DNA of 64,000 nucleotides from Streptomyces sp. L-9-10 (GCF_004151105.1 NZ_PHRF01000026.1:124001-188000), one strand, 5' to 3'; shown: positions 15,349-25,965, counted from the stretch's first letter. Translations and numbers: made by a program. The notes: generated from the sequence alone by a model not told the origin.

Positions 15349-16386
15349 TCAGGGGCCCGCGGTGAGGCGGGCGGCCGAGGCGATGGTCGCGCGGGCTTCC
15401 TGTTCGGTCAGGCCGGTGTGCAGGGCGGCGTCGACGAGGGGTTCCGTCAGGGTCTCGCCGAAGCCGTGTTCGTACGCGCGGCAGGCGGCCCAGAACAGCC
15501 GGGTGTTGCGCTGGCCCGCGTGCGCCGCGCGTACGAACTGCACGAGGCCGTGGCCGCGCGCGGGCTGTTCCTGGGCTGCGCCGGAGAGGTGCCGGTGGTG
15601 CTGAGCGCGCGCAGGGGGCGCAGGGGGTGTGAGCAGACGGAGAAGGGCGCGGGGGCAGGGCGCGGGCGCCAGGTCGGCCGTACCGGAGGCCGGCCGGTAG
15701 GCGCCGCGCGCCGTGACCGAGCCGGGTCCCACGAGATAGCCGCCCGCACCGCGTACGTCGATGCCGGGGGCGAGCCGGCCTGCGGAGTTCGGTACGACGA
15801 CGTCCGGCGGGCCCGTCAGCCAGATGTGGCGGCCGCCGCTGGGGGTGAGGATCACCACGGTCTCCGGGAGCGTGAACAGATGCTGGAGAGCCAGTTGCTG
15901 AAGCGCGGCCACCGATTCGGGGGGTGAGCCGAGGGGCGAGTCCGGCGTCGGTCCCGAGGCGGCTTCCCAGGCCGGTCCTGAGCCCGGTCCTGAGCCCGGT
16001 CGCGAGGCCGCTTCCCAGGTCGGTCCCGCTGTCGAGCCCGGTCCCGGTGTCGGTCCTGAACGCGGTCCCGGGGCGACGTCCAGATCTATGCCGATCAGGT
16101 GGTGCGGCGGCCGGCCACAGGCGATGCCGTAGCCGGTCGCCCAGGGCGCGGCGGCGAACAGGGAGCGTACGCCGGTGGGATCGGTGGTGGCGTCGTGCAC
16201 CCCGTGGCCCGGACGCCCGCACTCGCCCCGGCAGAGAACCGGCTCGGGCTCGCCCCTGTGCGGTGAGCGCAGCGCGGGGAGCTTGGTGGGGGACAGCGGG
16301 AAGACGGGGAGCCCACGTTCGGCGGCGGACAGCGCGTGCGTGAGGGCCAGGGTGGCGGTGGCGGCGTGCCGGGCGGTGATGGCCAT
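15349..16386 (-). CDS. Bifunctional DNA primase/polymerase (prim-pol) domain protein
   Basis: The 345-residue protein begins MAITARHAATATLALTHALS. It has the prim-pol N-terminal fold: GLPVFPLSPTKLPAL, then YGIACGRPPHHLIGIDLDV (catalytic DxD), VVILTPSGGRHIWLTG (the His motif) and LAPGIDVRGAGGYLVGPGS (third acidic site). A C-terminal helical stretch follows (NTRLFWAACRAYEHGFGETL). Prim-pols synthesise primers or DNA and usually belong to plasmids or AICEs; chromosomal stand-alone copies exist in streptomycetes. No helicase or replication gene is adjacent. Between the DxD and His motifs there is a Pro/Gly insertion (about residues 106-160) made of repeated PTWEAAS-like units that mirror tandem repeats in the DNA (15950-16060). 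Confidence 0.85.
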   Translation of the reverse strand: MAITARHAATATLALTHALSAAERGLPVFPLSPTKLPALRSPHRGEPEPVLCRGECGRPGHGVHDATTDPTGVRSLFAAAPWATGYGIACGRPPHHLIGIDLDVAPGPRSGPTPGPGSTAGPTWEAASRPGSGPGSGPAWEAASGPTPDSPLGSPPESVAALQQLALQHLFTLPETVVILTPSGGRHIWLTGPPDVVVPNSAGRLAPGIDVRGAGGYLVGPGSVTARGAYRPASGTADLAPAPCPRALLRLLTPPAPPARAQHHRHLSGAAQEQPARGHGLVQFVRAAHAGQRNTRLFWAACRAYEHGFGETLTEPLVDAALHTGLTEQEARATIASAARLTAGP

Positions 16387-16714
16387 GGGTCTATGTTCGT
16401 ACAGGTGTTCGAAGAAGGGAAGGGGGAGTGGTTCGAGGGAGAAGGGCGAGGGGGTGCAGAAACGCTTCTTCCTTTGTGGTGGACGGACTCGTGACGCGGA
16501 TCGCGGCAGCCGGACGAGGGCAGGCCGGGGCTTTGGGGGCGCATTAGGGGTTTATCGACATGTCCTCACGCTTGCGAGGGAATCAGGCTCTCCGGGCTGG
16601 TTCGCGGGGGATTCGGTGGGCAATTCTGAGGTCGCGACGTCGTCACCGCGACCGAGACAGTCGGCCAACTGCCTCGGAAACAAGCTGTACTTCATGGTTC
16701 CTGGAGGAAATGTC
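16387..16714. other. Intergenic region between divergent genes
   Basis: About 330 bp containing the promoters of the prim-pol gene (reverse) and of the small secreted protein (forward). Nothing else recognised. The G/A-rich stretch 16420-16460 and the lower-GC segment 16545-16710 are the likely regulatory parts. Confidence 0.4.
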
Positions 16715-17029
16715 ATGGCAAACTTCCGTACCGCCCGTGCCTTCGCCGCTGTTGCCGCGCTGCCCCTCGCCGCCGCGCTCTTCACCGGGGTCGCTCAGGC
16801 CGACAACGGCGCGTTCTCCGGCGCCGGGTCGAACGCGACCGTGGCCACGATCAGCGGCAGTGGGGTGGGCGGAAACAACCTCGGCAACTCGACGACGACG
16901 CAGCAGGTGGCGACCGGCGCCGGGGCGTCCAATCAGAACAACACCGCGAATGTGATCGGTTCGGGCTTCACGACGATCGACCAGTCCAACGAGAACGTCG
17001 CGGTGACCTTCAACAACCTCTGGTGGTGA
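16715..17029 (+). CDS. Small secreted Asn/Gly/Thr-rich protein, unknown function
   Basis: ATG 16715 has a strong GGAGGAAA at 16702-16709, giving 104 residues. A Sec signal (ARAFAAVAALPLAAALFTGV, cleavage after AQA-D) precedes about 77 mature residues: DNGAFSGAGSNATVATISGS, GNNLGNSTTTQQVATGAGAS, NQNNTANVIGSGFTTIDQSN and ENVAVTFNNLWW. The mature part has alternating N-Q-T and G-S motifs (NSTTTQQ, SNQNNTAN, IDQSNENV) like curli-type beta-repeat amyloids, and no Cys. Possibly a surface or aerial-hyphae structural protein; it is neither a canonical chaplin nor a rodlin. A good terminator follows. Confidence 0.75.
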   Translation: MANFRTARAFAAVAALPLAAALFTGVAQADNGAFSGAGSNATVATISGSGVGGNNLGNSTTTQQVATGAGASNQNNTANVIGSGFTTIDQSNENVAVTFNNLWW

Positions 17030-17072
17030 AGTACGGCCCGACGGGGGGCGTGACTGAGGGGTGAGGTACGTT

Positions 17073-17111
17073 CTGCGCGGCGGTGCTCCGGTACCGCCGC
17101 GCAGGGCGTTT
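17073..17111 (+). terminator. Rho-independent terminator of the small secreted protein gene
   Basis: A perfect 12-bp stem (CTGCGCGGCGGT / ACCGCCGCGCAG), 8-nt loop, followed by GGCGTTTT. Confidence 0.85.
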
Positions 17112-17484
17112 TCCGCGTTCGCCGGCGTCTGGCTCACCAGCAGTCCCGTCGACCGGCCCATCAGCGGCGCCATCCACGACCCCACCAGCGACGCCATCAG
17201 CGGTGCCACCTGCGGTCTCGCCGGTATCCGACCCGCGTCCCGCCCCCGCGCTCGCCCCGCGTTCCGTCGGCACCGACGGCCGTGCGGCGCCGGTCGCCCT
17301 CGCGCGCCCGGTCGTTCCCGTACGGTGGCGGACCCGTACTTCCCGGGGATGACCCTGGTGATCTCCTCGTCCCCTCCTCCACCTACAGGAGGTGGACCCG
17401 GCACCATCACTACACCCTGAGGCGGAGACCGCTTCGGGACCTGGGGCCGATCCCCTGAGGTGGGCTCGCTCCTAGCGTGGAGCC
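17112..17484. other. Intergenic region upstream of the SigE-family gene
   Basis: About 370 bp without a supported gene. Positions 17140-17230 contain CAGCGGCGCCATCC-type repeats and 17374-17400 a small inverted repeat (CCACCTACAGGAGGTGG). It presumably holds the promoter of the sigma factor gene at 17485. Confidence 0.4.
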
Positions 17485-18108
17485 ATGACCACGCCTGTCT
17501 GCACAAGCGCCTCTCAAGCCGCCAAGCCGGCCGCGCACTCGTCGTATCCGAGTCACCCGCCGGCCACCGGACACAGCGCGCACACCGGCCCCGCGGGCTT
17601 CTCGCCCTACCCGCCCTTCGTGTCGTTCTCCTCGTACGTACGGGCGCGGGGGCCCGTACTGCTGCGTACGGCGCGCTCGCTCACGTCCAATCCGTGTGAC
17701 GCCGAGGACCTGCTGCAGACGGCACTCACCAAGACGTATGTCGCCTGGGAGCGGATCGAGGACCATCGGGCGCTGGACGGTTACGTCCGCCGCGCCCTGC
17801 TGAACACCCGGACCTCACAGTGGCGCAAGCGCAAGGTCGACGAGTTCGCCTGCGAGGAACTGCCCGAGCCCGCCGGGCAGCCGGAGCCCGATCCGGCCGA
17901 GCGGCAGGTGCTGCACGACGCGATGTGGCGTGCGGTGATGCGGCTTCCCGACCGCCAGCGGGCCATGGTGGTCCTGCGCTACTACGAGGATCTCAGCGAG
18001 GCCCAGACCGCCGAGGTGCTCGGTGTCTCGATCGGCACGGTCAAGAGCGCGGTGTCCCGTGCGCTCGGAAAGCTCCGTGAGGACCCGGAGCTCTCGCCCG
18101 TCCACTGA
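17485..18108 (+). CDS. SigE-family (ECF-type) RNA polymerase sigma factor
   Basis: The 207-residue protein has a Pro/Ser/His-rich N-terminal extension (about 45 residues). Sigma region 2 follows (SFSSYVRARGPVLLRTARSL, then DAEDLLQTALTKTYVAWERI). Region 4 is typical (AVMRLPDRQRAMVVLRYYED, then LSEAQTAEVLGVSIGTVKSA). The layout matches the actinobacterial SigE family. No anti-sigma factor or sensor kinase is adjacent, so its control is not evident here. It precedes the acyl-CoA ligase by 230 bp on the same strand but is separated from it by a palindromic operator and repeats. Confidence 0.88.
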   Translation: MTTPVCTSASQAAKPAAHSSYPSHPPATGHSAHTGPAGFSPYPPFVSFSSYVRARGPVLLRTARSLTSNPCDAEDLLQTALTKTYVAWERIEDHRALDGYVRRALLNTRTSQWRKRKVDEFACEELPEPAGQPEPDPAERQVLHDAMWRAVMRLPDRQRAMVVLRYYEDLSEAQTAEVLGVSIGTVKSAVSRALGKLREDPELSPVH

Positions 18109-18265
18109 TGGCCGGGCTGCGCCGGGCTGGACTGGACCGGGCTGGACCGGGCTGGATTCCGGTTGGGCCGGGCTTGAGGCCCCTCGTGATATCGGAGACT
18201 CTCCCGATCTTCCGGGCCGGTAGCAGGTTCTGACGTCCGACCGTGGTTTCTACTCTCGGGTAGTG

Positions 18266-18283
18266 ACATACCGAGCGGTATGT
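18266..18283. promoter_or_regulatory. Palindromic operator upstream of the acyl-CoA ligase
   Basis: ACATACCG-AG-CGGTATGT has perfect 8-bp arms and a 2-bp spacer, 57 bp before the start. It resembles TetR/FadR-type operators of fatty-acid genes. A second inverted repeat, TTGTCGC-N6-GCGACAA (18301-18320), lies closer to the start and could be a leader hairpin. The cognate regulator is not in the window. Confidence 0.65.
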
Positions 18284-18339
18284 GAGCAGAATCTTCCCAC
18301 TTGTCGCGACGAAGCGACAACGCCCACCGGGAGGATGCT

Positions 18340-19986
<1,647 letters not shown>

Positions 19987-20177
19987 AGCGCCTGGAGCCG
20001 TCCAGAGCGCCTGGAGCCGTCCCGTCCAGAGCGTCTGGAGCGCGTTAGGACGAGCAGGAGGCAGGAGGTCCGGGAGCTGTGGTCGGCGCTGGGGTGGGGC
20101 TGCTGATGGGGCGGTGCCCCACCCCGCTGCCCTACCCCGCTGCCCCAGCCCAGCGCCGCGCCCGGACACCTGCCTGT
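19987..20177. repeat. Intergenic repeats between convergent genes
   Basis: GAGCGCCTGGAGCCGTCC occurs twice, with a third degraded copy ending at about 20040, just after the ligase stop. A GC-rich stretch with CCCCGCTGCC repeats follows. No gene seen. Confidence 0.7.
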
Positions 20178-23100
20178 CTAGTTCGTCCCGATCTTCGCGA
20201 GCAGGTCCACGATCCGGGACTGCACCTCGTCGCTGGTGGAGCGCTCGGCCAGGAACAGCACCGTCTCCCCGGAAGCGAGCCGCGGCAGCTCCGTCCGGTC
20301 GATTCCCGCCGAGGTGTAGATCACCAGCGGTGTCCGGTTCAACTGGCCGTTCGCCCGCAGCCAGTCGATGATCCCGGCGCGCCGGCGGCGTACCTGCATC
20401 AGGTCCATGACCACCAGGTTCGGCCGCATCTGGGTGGCGAGGTTGACCGCTTCGTTGTCGGTGGCCGCCCGCCCGACCTGCATGCCGCGCCGCTCCAGCG
20501 TCTCCGTGAGGGCGAGCGCGATCTCCTCGTTCTCCTCGATCAACAGGACGCGCGAGGGGTGCTGTTCGCTGTCGCGCGGGGCCAGGGCCTTGAGGAGTAC
20601 GGCCGGATCGGCGCCGTACGCCGCTTCGCGGGTGGCCTGTCCGAGACCCGCCGTCACCAGGACGGGGACCTCGGCGGCGACCGCGGCCTGGCGCAGCGAC
20701 TGGAGCGCGGTACGGGTGATCGGTCCGGTCAGCGGATCGACGAACAGCGCCGCCGGGAACGCGGCGATCTGCGCGTCGACCTCCTCGCGGGAGTGCACGA
20801 CCACCGGGCGGTAGCCGCGGTCGCTCAGCGCCTGCTGGGTGGAGACGTCCGGCGCGGGCCAGACGAGCAGCCGACGCGGGTTGTCGAGCGGCTCCGGGGG
20901 GAGCTCGTCGTCGACGGGCCGCGGCTGGGGGCGGTTGGCCACCTCGACCGCGCCGCCCGGACCGTCCAGCGGCTCGGGGCCCTCGGCGCCCTCGTCGGGC
21001 GCCCCTATCGCGTACGAACGTCCCTCGGGGTGGGCGTGGGGCAGACGCGAGCCGCCCTGTGACGCGCTGACGCCGGGGTGCGCGCCTGAGCCGGACCCCG
21101 TGCCGGAGCCGGAGCCCGCGCCGGAACCGGCTGCGGTGCCGTGACCGGCTCCCGCGCCGGGACCGGTCAGGTCGGGGCGTTCGGTGCCGTCGGGAGGGGT
21201 GCCCAGCTTGCGGCGGCGGCCGGAGCCGAGGGACTGCGGCTGGTTCGGGGGCTGGCCCGGCGCCTGGCCCGGGAGGTGGCCCGGGACCTGGCCGGGGGGC
21301 TGGTTCTGCTGGTGGGGCGGCTGCTGCGTGAAGGGGACCCCCTGGCCGAGGGTACGGACGCTGAAGGCCCGCCCCTGCGTGGAGTCCGGCGAGACCGGAG
21401 CCTCTTCGGGCAGGGGCTGCGCGGGCGGGAGCGGCTGATGGGCGCCGCTCCGGGGATTCGGTACGGCGACGACGTCGGCGGACGAGGACGGGTGCTGCGT
21501 GGAAGAGTCCTCGGGCGCGGCCTCGGGTGCCGGGGAGGTACGGGTGGCCGGCGGGACGGGCACGCTGCCGGTGGCGTTGCTCGTGGCGGGGTCGTCGGGC
21601 CAGCCCGGGGGCGCGGCCATCGTGCCGAAGCCCGAAGTCGTGGGCATTCCCCGGCCGTTGGACGCCGGGCCGGTACCGGACGCCGGGCCCGCACCGGTAC
21701 CGGACGCCGGGCCCGCGCCACGGCCGTACTCGTGGTCCGGGTTTCCCCAGGTGTTCGGGTTCGGGCTCGGGGTCGGGGCGTCCCCGGTCTCGGCGAAGGC
21801 CCCCCTGCGCGCGGACGGCAGCGGGTGCGGCTGCGGCGGGGTGTGGTCGTCGTCCGGATTCGTCCGTACGGCGTCATGGCGGCCCGGCACCGGGCCGCGC
21901 GGCGCGGGCGGGGCGGCGGGAGCGACAGGACCGTGACCGGGGCCGGGCGCGGGCGTGCGGTCGGCCTCGGCGGGCGGGAGCGCGAACGGACTGCGCGCGC
22001 CCTCCGGCTCGGCGGGCACGGGGATGTGCCGCTCCTGCGCGGGAGCGAGCGCACGGCGGGCACGGCGCCCGGCCGGCGGTGTCGGCTGAGCGGGAGCGGA
22101 AGGCATCTGCCGGGGCGCCTGGGCCCGGGGCGGGGCCGGAGCGGCGCCCGGTCCCGGTGACGCGGCGCCCCCAGGAGCGGTCGGCGGTACGGGCGCGGAT
22201 ACGGGTCCGGCGGGCGCCATCGGAGCGGCGGGCGTCATGGGCCCGGCCGGCAGCGCAGGCAGCGCGCGCTGCCCCTGTCCACCCTGGCCGCCCTGTCCAC
22301 CTTGTCCGCCCGGGCCTCCGTGCCGGGCCCGGCGCCCCGTTCCGGCGGCGGCCTCCGCGGGCACACCCTGGGGCGGGACGGCCTGGCCGAGCGCCGCCCG
22401 TCCGGTCGGATGCGCACCCTCGGCGGCCGTCACGACCGACCCCTCGGAAGCCGGGGCGGCCGGCAGCGCGACAGCGGATCCCGGGTTCGGCCCCGTGGCA
22501 CCAGGCCCGCCGGCACCAGGCCCGCCGGCCGCCGCTACATCGTCAGCGGGGCTCGGACGGCCGCGCCGACGGCCCGTGCCGCTGCCCCCACCGGAGTCCT
22601 GCGCGGGGATCAGGTCCTGCCGGACTCCCGGATTCCCCGGATTCCCCTGGGTCCCTTGATTCCCCTGGTTCTGGTTCCCGTGAACTCCCGGGCCACCGAG
22701 ACCGGCGCCCTCCGTCCCGGATCCGGCCGCCCCGGATCCGGCCGCCCCGGCTTCCGCCTCCGGCTCGGCCGCACGCGCCCGGCGCCGTCCCGTGGGTTCC
22801 CCGGCGTTCTCGGTCGCGGACGCCAGGAACGCGTCGGTGGACGCCCGCCGCGCGCGTCGCCTGCCGCCGCCGCCCGAAGCCGAAGAGCCCGTCCCCGCCC
22901 CCGCCGTGCCCGACCCTGCTCCCGTACCGGCTTCCTGCGCGGGCAGGGCCGGCTGCGCGGACCCCGGCATCCCGGCGGGCGGCTTGACCGTTCCCGCGCC
23001 CTCGCCGAGCGGCAGTTCCAGCACATACGCGCTGCCGCCCATGCCCGGCATCTCGTGCGTCTGGAGCACCCCGCCGTGCGCCCGTACGATCCCGCGCACG

Positions 23101-24707
23101 ATCGGCTCGTGCACCGGATCACCCCCGGCGAACGGCCCGCGCACCTCGATCCGTACGACATCGCCGCGCTGCGCCGCGGCCACCACGATCGTCGAGTCGA
23201 CGTATCCGCCGCCCGGTACCAGCCTGGCCCGGCCCGTCGAGTCGACCCCGGCCACATCGGCGATCAGATGCGCGAGGGCCGTCGCCAGCCGCCCGGGGTC
23301 CACCTCGGCCTCGATCGGCGGGGCGTGCACCGCGAACTGCGCGCGGCCCGGCCCGATCAGCTCGACCGCGCCCTCCACACCGGCCGCCACGACCCCGTCG
23401 AGCAGGGTGTTCGTCTTGACCAGCTGTTCCATACCGGCGTCGAGCCGCTGGTACCCGAGGACGTTGTCGACGAGCGTCGTCATCCGCGAGTAGCCGGCGG
23501 CCAGATGGTGCAGGATCTGGTTGGCCTCGGGCCAGAGCTGCCCGGCCGGGTCGGCGGCGAGCGTGGTCAGTTCGCCGCGCAGCTCGACCAGCGGCCCGCG
23601 CAGCGATTCGCCGAGCACGGCGGTCAGCTGGGAGTGCCGGCCGGATGTCTCGCCGTACCGCTCCGTCAGCTCCTCGATCTCGGCCGCGTACCGGTCGCTG
23701 CGGTCCGCGAGCTCCGCCGCGTGCCGTTCGGTCGCCTCGTCCAGCTCGGCGCGCAGCCGCTCGGTGGTCTCCGCCAGCTCGGCGCGCAGGCGTTCTGTCG
23801 TGTCCGTGAGCTCGGTGGTGAGGCGCTCCGTCGTCTCCGTCAGCTCCGCGGCGTGCCGTTCCTCCGCGGTGGCCAGCTCGGCGGCGTGCTGCTCGGTGAG
23901 TTCGTCGTACGGACGCCGGTCGGTGAAGGTCATCACGGCGCCGACGAGCTGATCGCCGTCCCGCACGGGCGCGGTCGTCAGATCGACCGGCACCTTCTTG
24001 CCGCTCTTCGCCCACAGCACCTGCCCGCGCACCCGGTGCTTGCGGCCCGACCTGAGCGTGTCCGCGAGCGGAGAGTCCTCGTACGGGAAGGGCTCGCCGT
24101 CCGCCCGCGAGTGCAGGATCAGCGGGTGCAGCTGGTGGCCGCCCAGATCGCTGGCGCGGAAGCCGAGGATCTGCGCGGCGGCGGGGTTGACGAGGACGAC
24201 ACGGCCGTCGGTGTCCGTGCCGACGACGCCCTCCGACGCGGCCCGCAGGATCATCTCGGTCTGCCGCTGCGAGCGCGCCAGCTCGGCTTCGGTGTCCATC
24301 GTGCCGGAGAGATCACGGACGACCAGCATCAGCAGCTCGTCGCCGGTGTAGCTGTGCGAGTCGTTGTACGCGTCCCGGCCGTCCTCCAGGCTCGCGCTCG
24401 TGACCTCGGCCGGGAACTCGCCGCCGTCCGTGCGCCGCGCGATCATCCGCGTCGGCTTCGTACGGCCGCGCGCGTCCGCCGCTTCCGGGCGGCGCATCGA
24501 ACCGGGGATCAGCTTGGAGTCGAACTCGGGCAGCAGATCGAGCAGCCCACGACCCACCAGCGCTGTGCCGGGGGTCTCGAACATCTCCAGCGCGATGGTG
24601 TTGGCGTTGACGACCGTGCCGTTGGCGTTGACGAGCACCAAGCCGTCGGGGAGTGCGTCGAGTATCGCCGCGAGGCGAGCAGCGCCTCGGGATGGCCTGC
24701 TGCTCAC
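20178..24707 (-). CDS. Very large PAS-PAS hybrid histidine-kinase-like protein with degenerate phospho-acceptor and C-terminal receiver domains
   Basis: GTG 24707 (GGAGGAAGC upstream) gives 1,509 residues. Order: PAS 1 (about 11-115, LDALPDGLVLVNANGTVVNA); PAS 2 (about 150-260, AASEGVVGTDTDGRVVLVNP); a coiled coil of TTERLRAELAE heptads (about 265-375); a dimerisation/ATPase-like region; about 650 residues of Pro/Gly/Ala-rich disorder; and two receiver-like domains. Where HisKA proteins read HELRxPL this one reads ESLRGPL, so the phospho-accepting His is missing. The first receiver is degenerate. The last keeps the Asp (LVVMDLMQV) but has FLAERST where a conserved Lys is expected. It may act as a scaffold or ligand sensor rather than a kinase. 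No transmembrane helix. Confidence 0.85.
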   Translation of the reverse strand: MSSRPSRGAARLAAILDALPDGLVLVNANGTVVNANTIALEMFETPGTALVGRGLLDLLPEFDSKLIPGSMRRPEAADARGRTKPTRMIARRTDGGEFPAEVTSASLEDGRDAYNDSHSYTGDELLMLVVRDLSGTMDTEAELARSQRQTEMILRAASEGVVGTDTDGRVVLVNPAAAQILGFRASDLGGHQLHPLILHSRADGEPFPYEDSPLADTLRSGRKHRVRGQVLWAKSGKKVPVDLTTAPVRDGDQLVGAVMTFTDRRPYDELTEQHAAELATAEERHAAELTETTERLTTELTDTTERLRAELAETTERLRAELDEATERHAAELADRSDRYAAEIEELTERYGETSGRHSQLTAVLGESLRGPLVELRGELTTLAADPAGQLWPEANQILHHLAAGYSRMTTLVDNVLGYQRLDAGMEQLVKTNTLLDGVVAAGVEGAVELIGPGRAQFAVHAPPIEAEVDPGRLATALAHLIADVAGVDSTGRARLVPGGGYVDSTIVVAAAQRGDVVRIEVRGPFAGGDPVHEPIVRGIVRAHGGVLQTHEMPGMGGSAYVLELPLGEGAGTVKPPAGMPGSAQPALPAQEAGTGAGSGTAGAGTGSSASGGGGRRRARRASTDAFLASATENAGEPTGRRRARAAEPEAEAGAAGSGAAGSGTEGAGLGGPGVHGNQNQGNQGTQGNPGNPGVRQDLIPAQDSGGGSGTGRRRGRPSPADDVAAAGGPGAGGPGATGPNPGSAVALPAAPASEGSVVTAAEGAHPTGRAALGQAVPPQGVPAEAAAGTGRRARHGGPGGQGGQGGQGGQGQRALPALPAGPMTPAAPMAPAGPVSAPVPPTAPGGAASPGPGAAPAPPRAQAPRQMPSAPAQPTPPAGRRARRALAPAQERHIPVPAEPEGARSPFALPPAEADRTPAPGPGHGPVAPAAPPAPRGPVPGRHDAVRTNPDDDHTPPQPHPLPSARRGAFAETGDAPTPSPNPNTWGNPDHEYGRGAGPASGTGAGPASGTGPASNGRGMPTTSGFGTMAAPPGWPDDPATSNATGSVPVPPATRTSPAPEAAPEDSSTQHPSSSADVVAVPNPRSGAHQPLPPAQPLPEEAPVSPDSTQGRAFSVRTLGQGVPFTQQPPHQQNQPPGQVPGHLPGQAPGQPPNQPQSLGSGRRRKLGTPPDGTERPDLTGPGAGAGHGTAAGSGAGSGSGTGSGSGAHPGVSASQGGSRLPHAHPEGRSYAIGAPDEGAEGPEPLDGPGGAVEVANRPQPRPVDDELPPEPLDNPRRLLVWPAPDVSTQQALSDRGYRPVVVHSREEVDAQIAAFPAALFVDPLTGPITRTALQSLRQAAVAAEVPVLVTAGLGQATREAAYGADPAVLLKALAPRDSEQHPSRVLLIEENEEIALALTETLERRGMQVGRAATDNEAVNLATQMRPNLVVMDLMQVRRRRAGIIDWLRANGQLNRTPLVIYTSAGIDRTELPRLASGETVLFLAERSTSDEVQSRIVDLLAKIGTN

Positions 24708-25110
24708 GACGACGCTTCCTCCCTGAACCACTGCACCTTGCGGACCGCGGCACCCATCTTGCCCCTCGGGTTCCGGCATGTCACGGAAGGGAGTCTAAAG
24801 GCTGGGGAGGCGGCCGCGACGGCGGATGAGCGGGAGCTCTCGCAGGGGTTCTGTGCGAATGGCCTGTGCCACTGGCCTTTCACGCGACGTCCCGCACCTC
24901 GCAATTGCCTCACCGTAGAACGTATTGCCCGGTCGGACGCCTGCCGGACCGGGCGCCTACCTGACCGGACGCCTGCCCCGACTGGTCCGGGGCAGGCGCG
25001 TGAACGAGTGGACGAGCCGACAAGCGGCAGGGCCGGTGCCGCGTACGCCTCCATGCGCCTGCGTACGCTTCCGTGCGCCCGTGTACGGACCGAGAGCGGC
25101 TTACGACGGC
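24708..25110. other. Intergenic region between the hybrid kinase and the protease inhibitor
   Basis: About 400 bp. It contains the promoter of the kinase gene (around 24760-24920, including a lower-GC patch TTGCCTCACCGTAGAACG) and the terminator at 24970-24998. No gene supported. Confidence 0.5.
24970..24998 (-). terminator. Strong hairpin downstream of the protease-inhibitor gene
   Basis: An 11-bp perfect stem (CGCCTGCCCCG / CGGGGCAGGCG, allowing the closing pair) with a 7-nt loop, about 110 bp after the stop at 25111. Confidence 0.65.
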
Positions 25111-25638
25111 TTACGCCCGGGTGCTCGGCAGCACCGGCTCCAGCGTCTGCCAGCGGGCGATCTCGCACCCGTTCTTCCGGTTGAACGTGGCGTCGACGGC
25201 GCGCCCCTGCCAGGTGCCGGTGATGCGCGCCGTGGCGTCACCGCCGTACAGCATCGTGCACTGCGTGTCCTTCGCCACCGGTGCGAACGGGTCCCGCTGC
25301 TCGCTCGCCAACTGCGCCAGCCGGTCACACGCGGCCCGAGCCTGCTGATGCGTCCCGCCGGCCGGCCGGCACTTCAGGCGGTACGTGCCGTCGGCACCCC
25401 GGAGCCCTGAGTCCGCGACGGTGACGGTGAACTCGTCCCGGGCGTCTTCGGCCGACGGCAGCGGCAGCGGCAGCGGTACGGGCGCGAGCCGCGTGAGCCC
25501 GGAGCCGGCGGACTCGGTGAAGGTGCCGGTGTCGGCGCGGGCCGAGGCGTCCGCGGAGGCGGCGGGCGCGACGGCACCCAGCATGGCGGCGGACGCGGCG
25601 ACGGAAGCGGCGGCGGTGAGGGCGAGGCGACGCAGCAT
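25111..25638 (-). CDS. Secreted subtilisin-inhibitor-like (SSI family) protein
   Basis: The 175-residue precursor has a Sec signal (MLRRLALTAAASVAASAAML, cleavage after ASA-D). An extended Pro/Leu linker follows (LAPVPLPLPLPSAED). The SSI domain reads FTVTVADSGLRGADGTYRLK, CRPAGGTHQQARAACDRLAQ, CTMLYGGDATARITGTWQG and TFNRKNGCEIARWQT. The four conserved cysteines form the two SSI disulfides. The reactive site corresponds to the C-P-M-V-Y segment of classical SSI and here reads C-T-M-L-Y, so the P1 Met is kept. It probably inhibits extracellular subtilisin or transglutaminase-activating proteases during development. Confidence 0.9.
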   Translation of the reverse strand: MLRRLALTAAASVAASAAMLGAVAPAASADASARADTGTFTESAGSGLTRLAPVPLPLPLPSAEDARDEFTVTVADSGLRGADGTYRLKCRPAGGTHQQARAACDRLAQLASEQRDPFAPVAKDTQCTMLYGGDATARITGTWQGRAVDATFNRKNGCEIARWQTLEPVLPSTRA

Positions 25639-25831
25639 GGAAGCTCCTGACGGGTGACGGATCCGGGGCCAACGCCCCGCCCTCTCTAACGCGCGTCAAG
25701 CCCCGGCGTTGCGGACGCGGAAGCGCTTTGCCCTGTGGGCCACCCGCCTAGTACCGTGAGAAGCGATTGGTGACACCCCACCTGGCTGTGTCATCATCTG
25801 CACGCACCATCCGCGCTCGCGCGGGTGTGCT

Positions 25832-25922
25832 GGAGGCGTCGCCTAGTCCGGTCTATGGCGCCGCACTGCTAATGCGGTTTGGGTTTTAAAGCCCATCGAG
25901 GGTTCAAATCCCTCCGCCTCCG
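25832..25922 (+). tRNA. tRNA-Ser(GCU)
   Basis: The acceptor GGAGGCG pairs with CGCCTCC (25915-25921), discriminator G. The anticodon loop CTGCTAA gives GCU. A long variable arm (TTTGGGTTTTAAAGCCCATC) and T arm GAGGG-TTCAAAT-CCCTC identify a class II serine tRNA. Confidence 0.95.
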
Positions 25923-25933
25923 CGCGTGAATCA

Positions 25934-25965
25934 CCGAAGCCCCGGCCCCACGGCCGGGGCTTCGG
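25934..25965 (+). terminator. Terminator of tRNA-Ser(GCU)
   Basis: A perfect 14-bp stem (CCGAAGCCCCGGCC / GGCCGGGGCTTCGG) with a 4-nt loop, 11 nt after the tRNA. Confidence 0.85.

Noticed and set aside
22302..25184. Long open frame (960 codons) on the forward strand
   Set aside because: It is antisense to the hybrid kinase, rich in Arg/Pro/Gly as expected from reading GC-rich DNA on the wrong strand, and has no recognisable domain or RBS.
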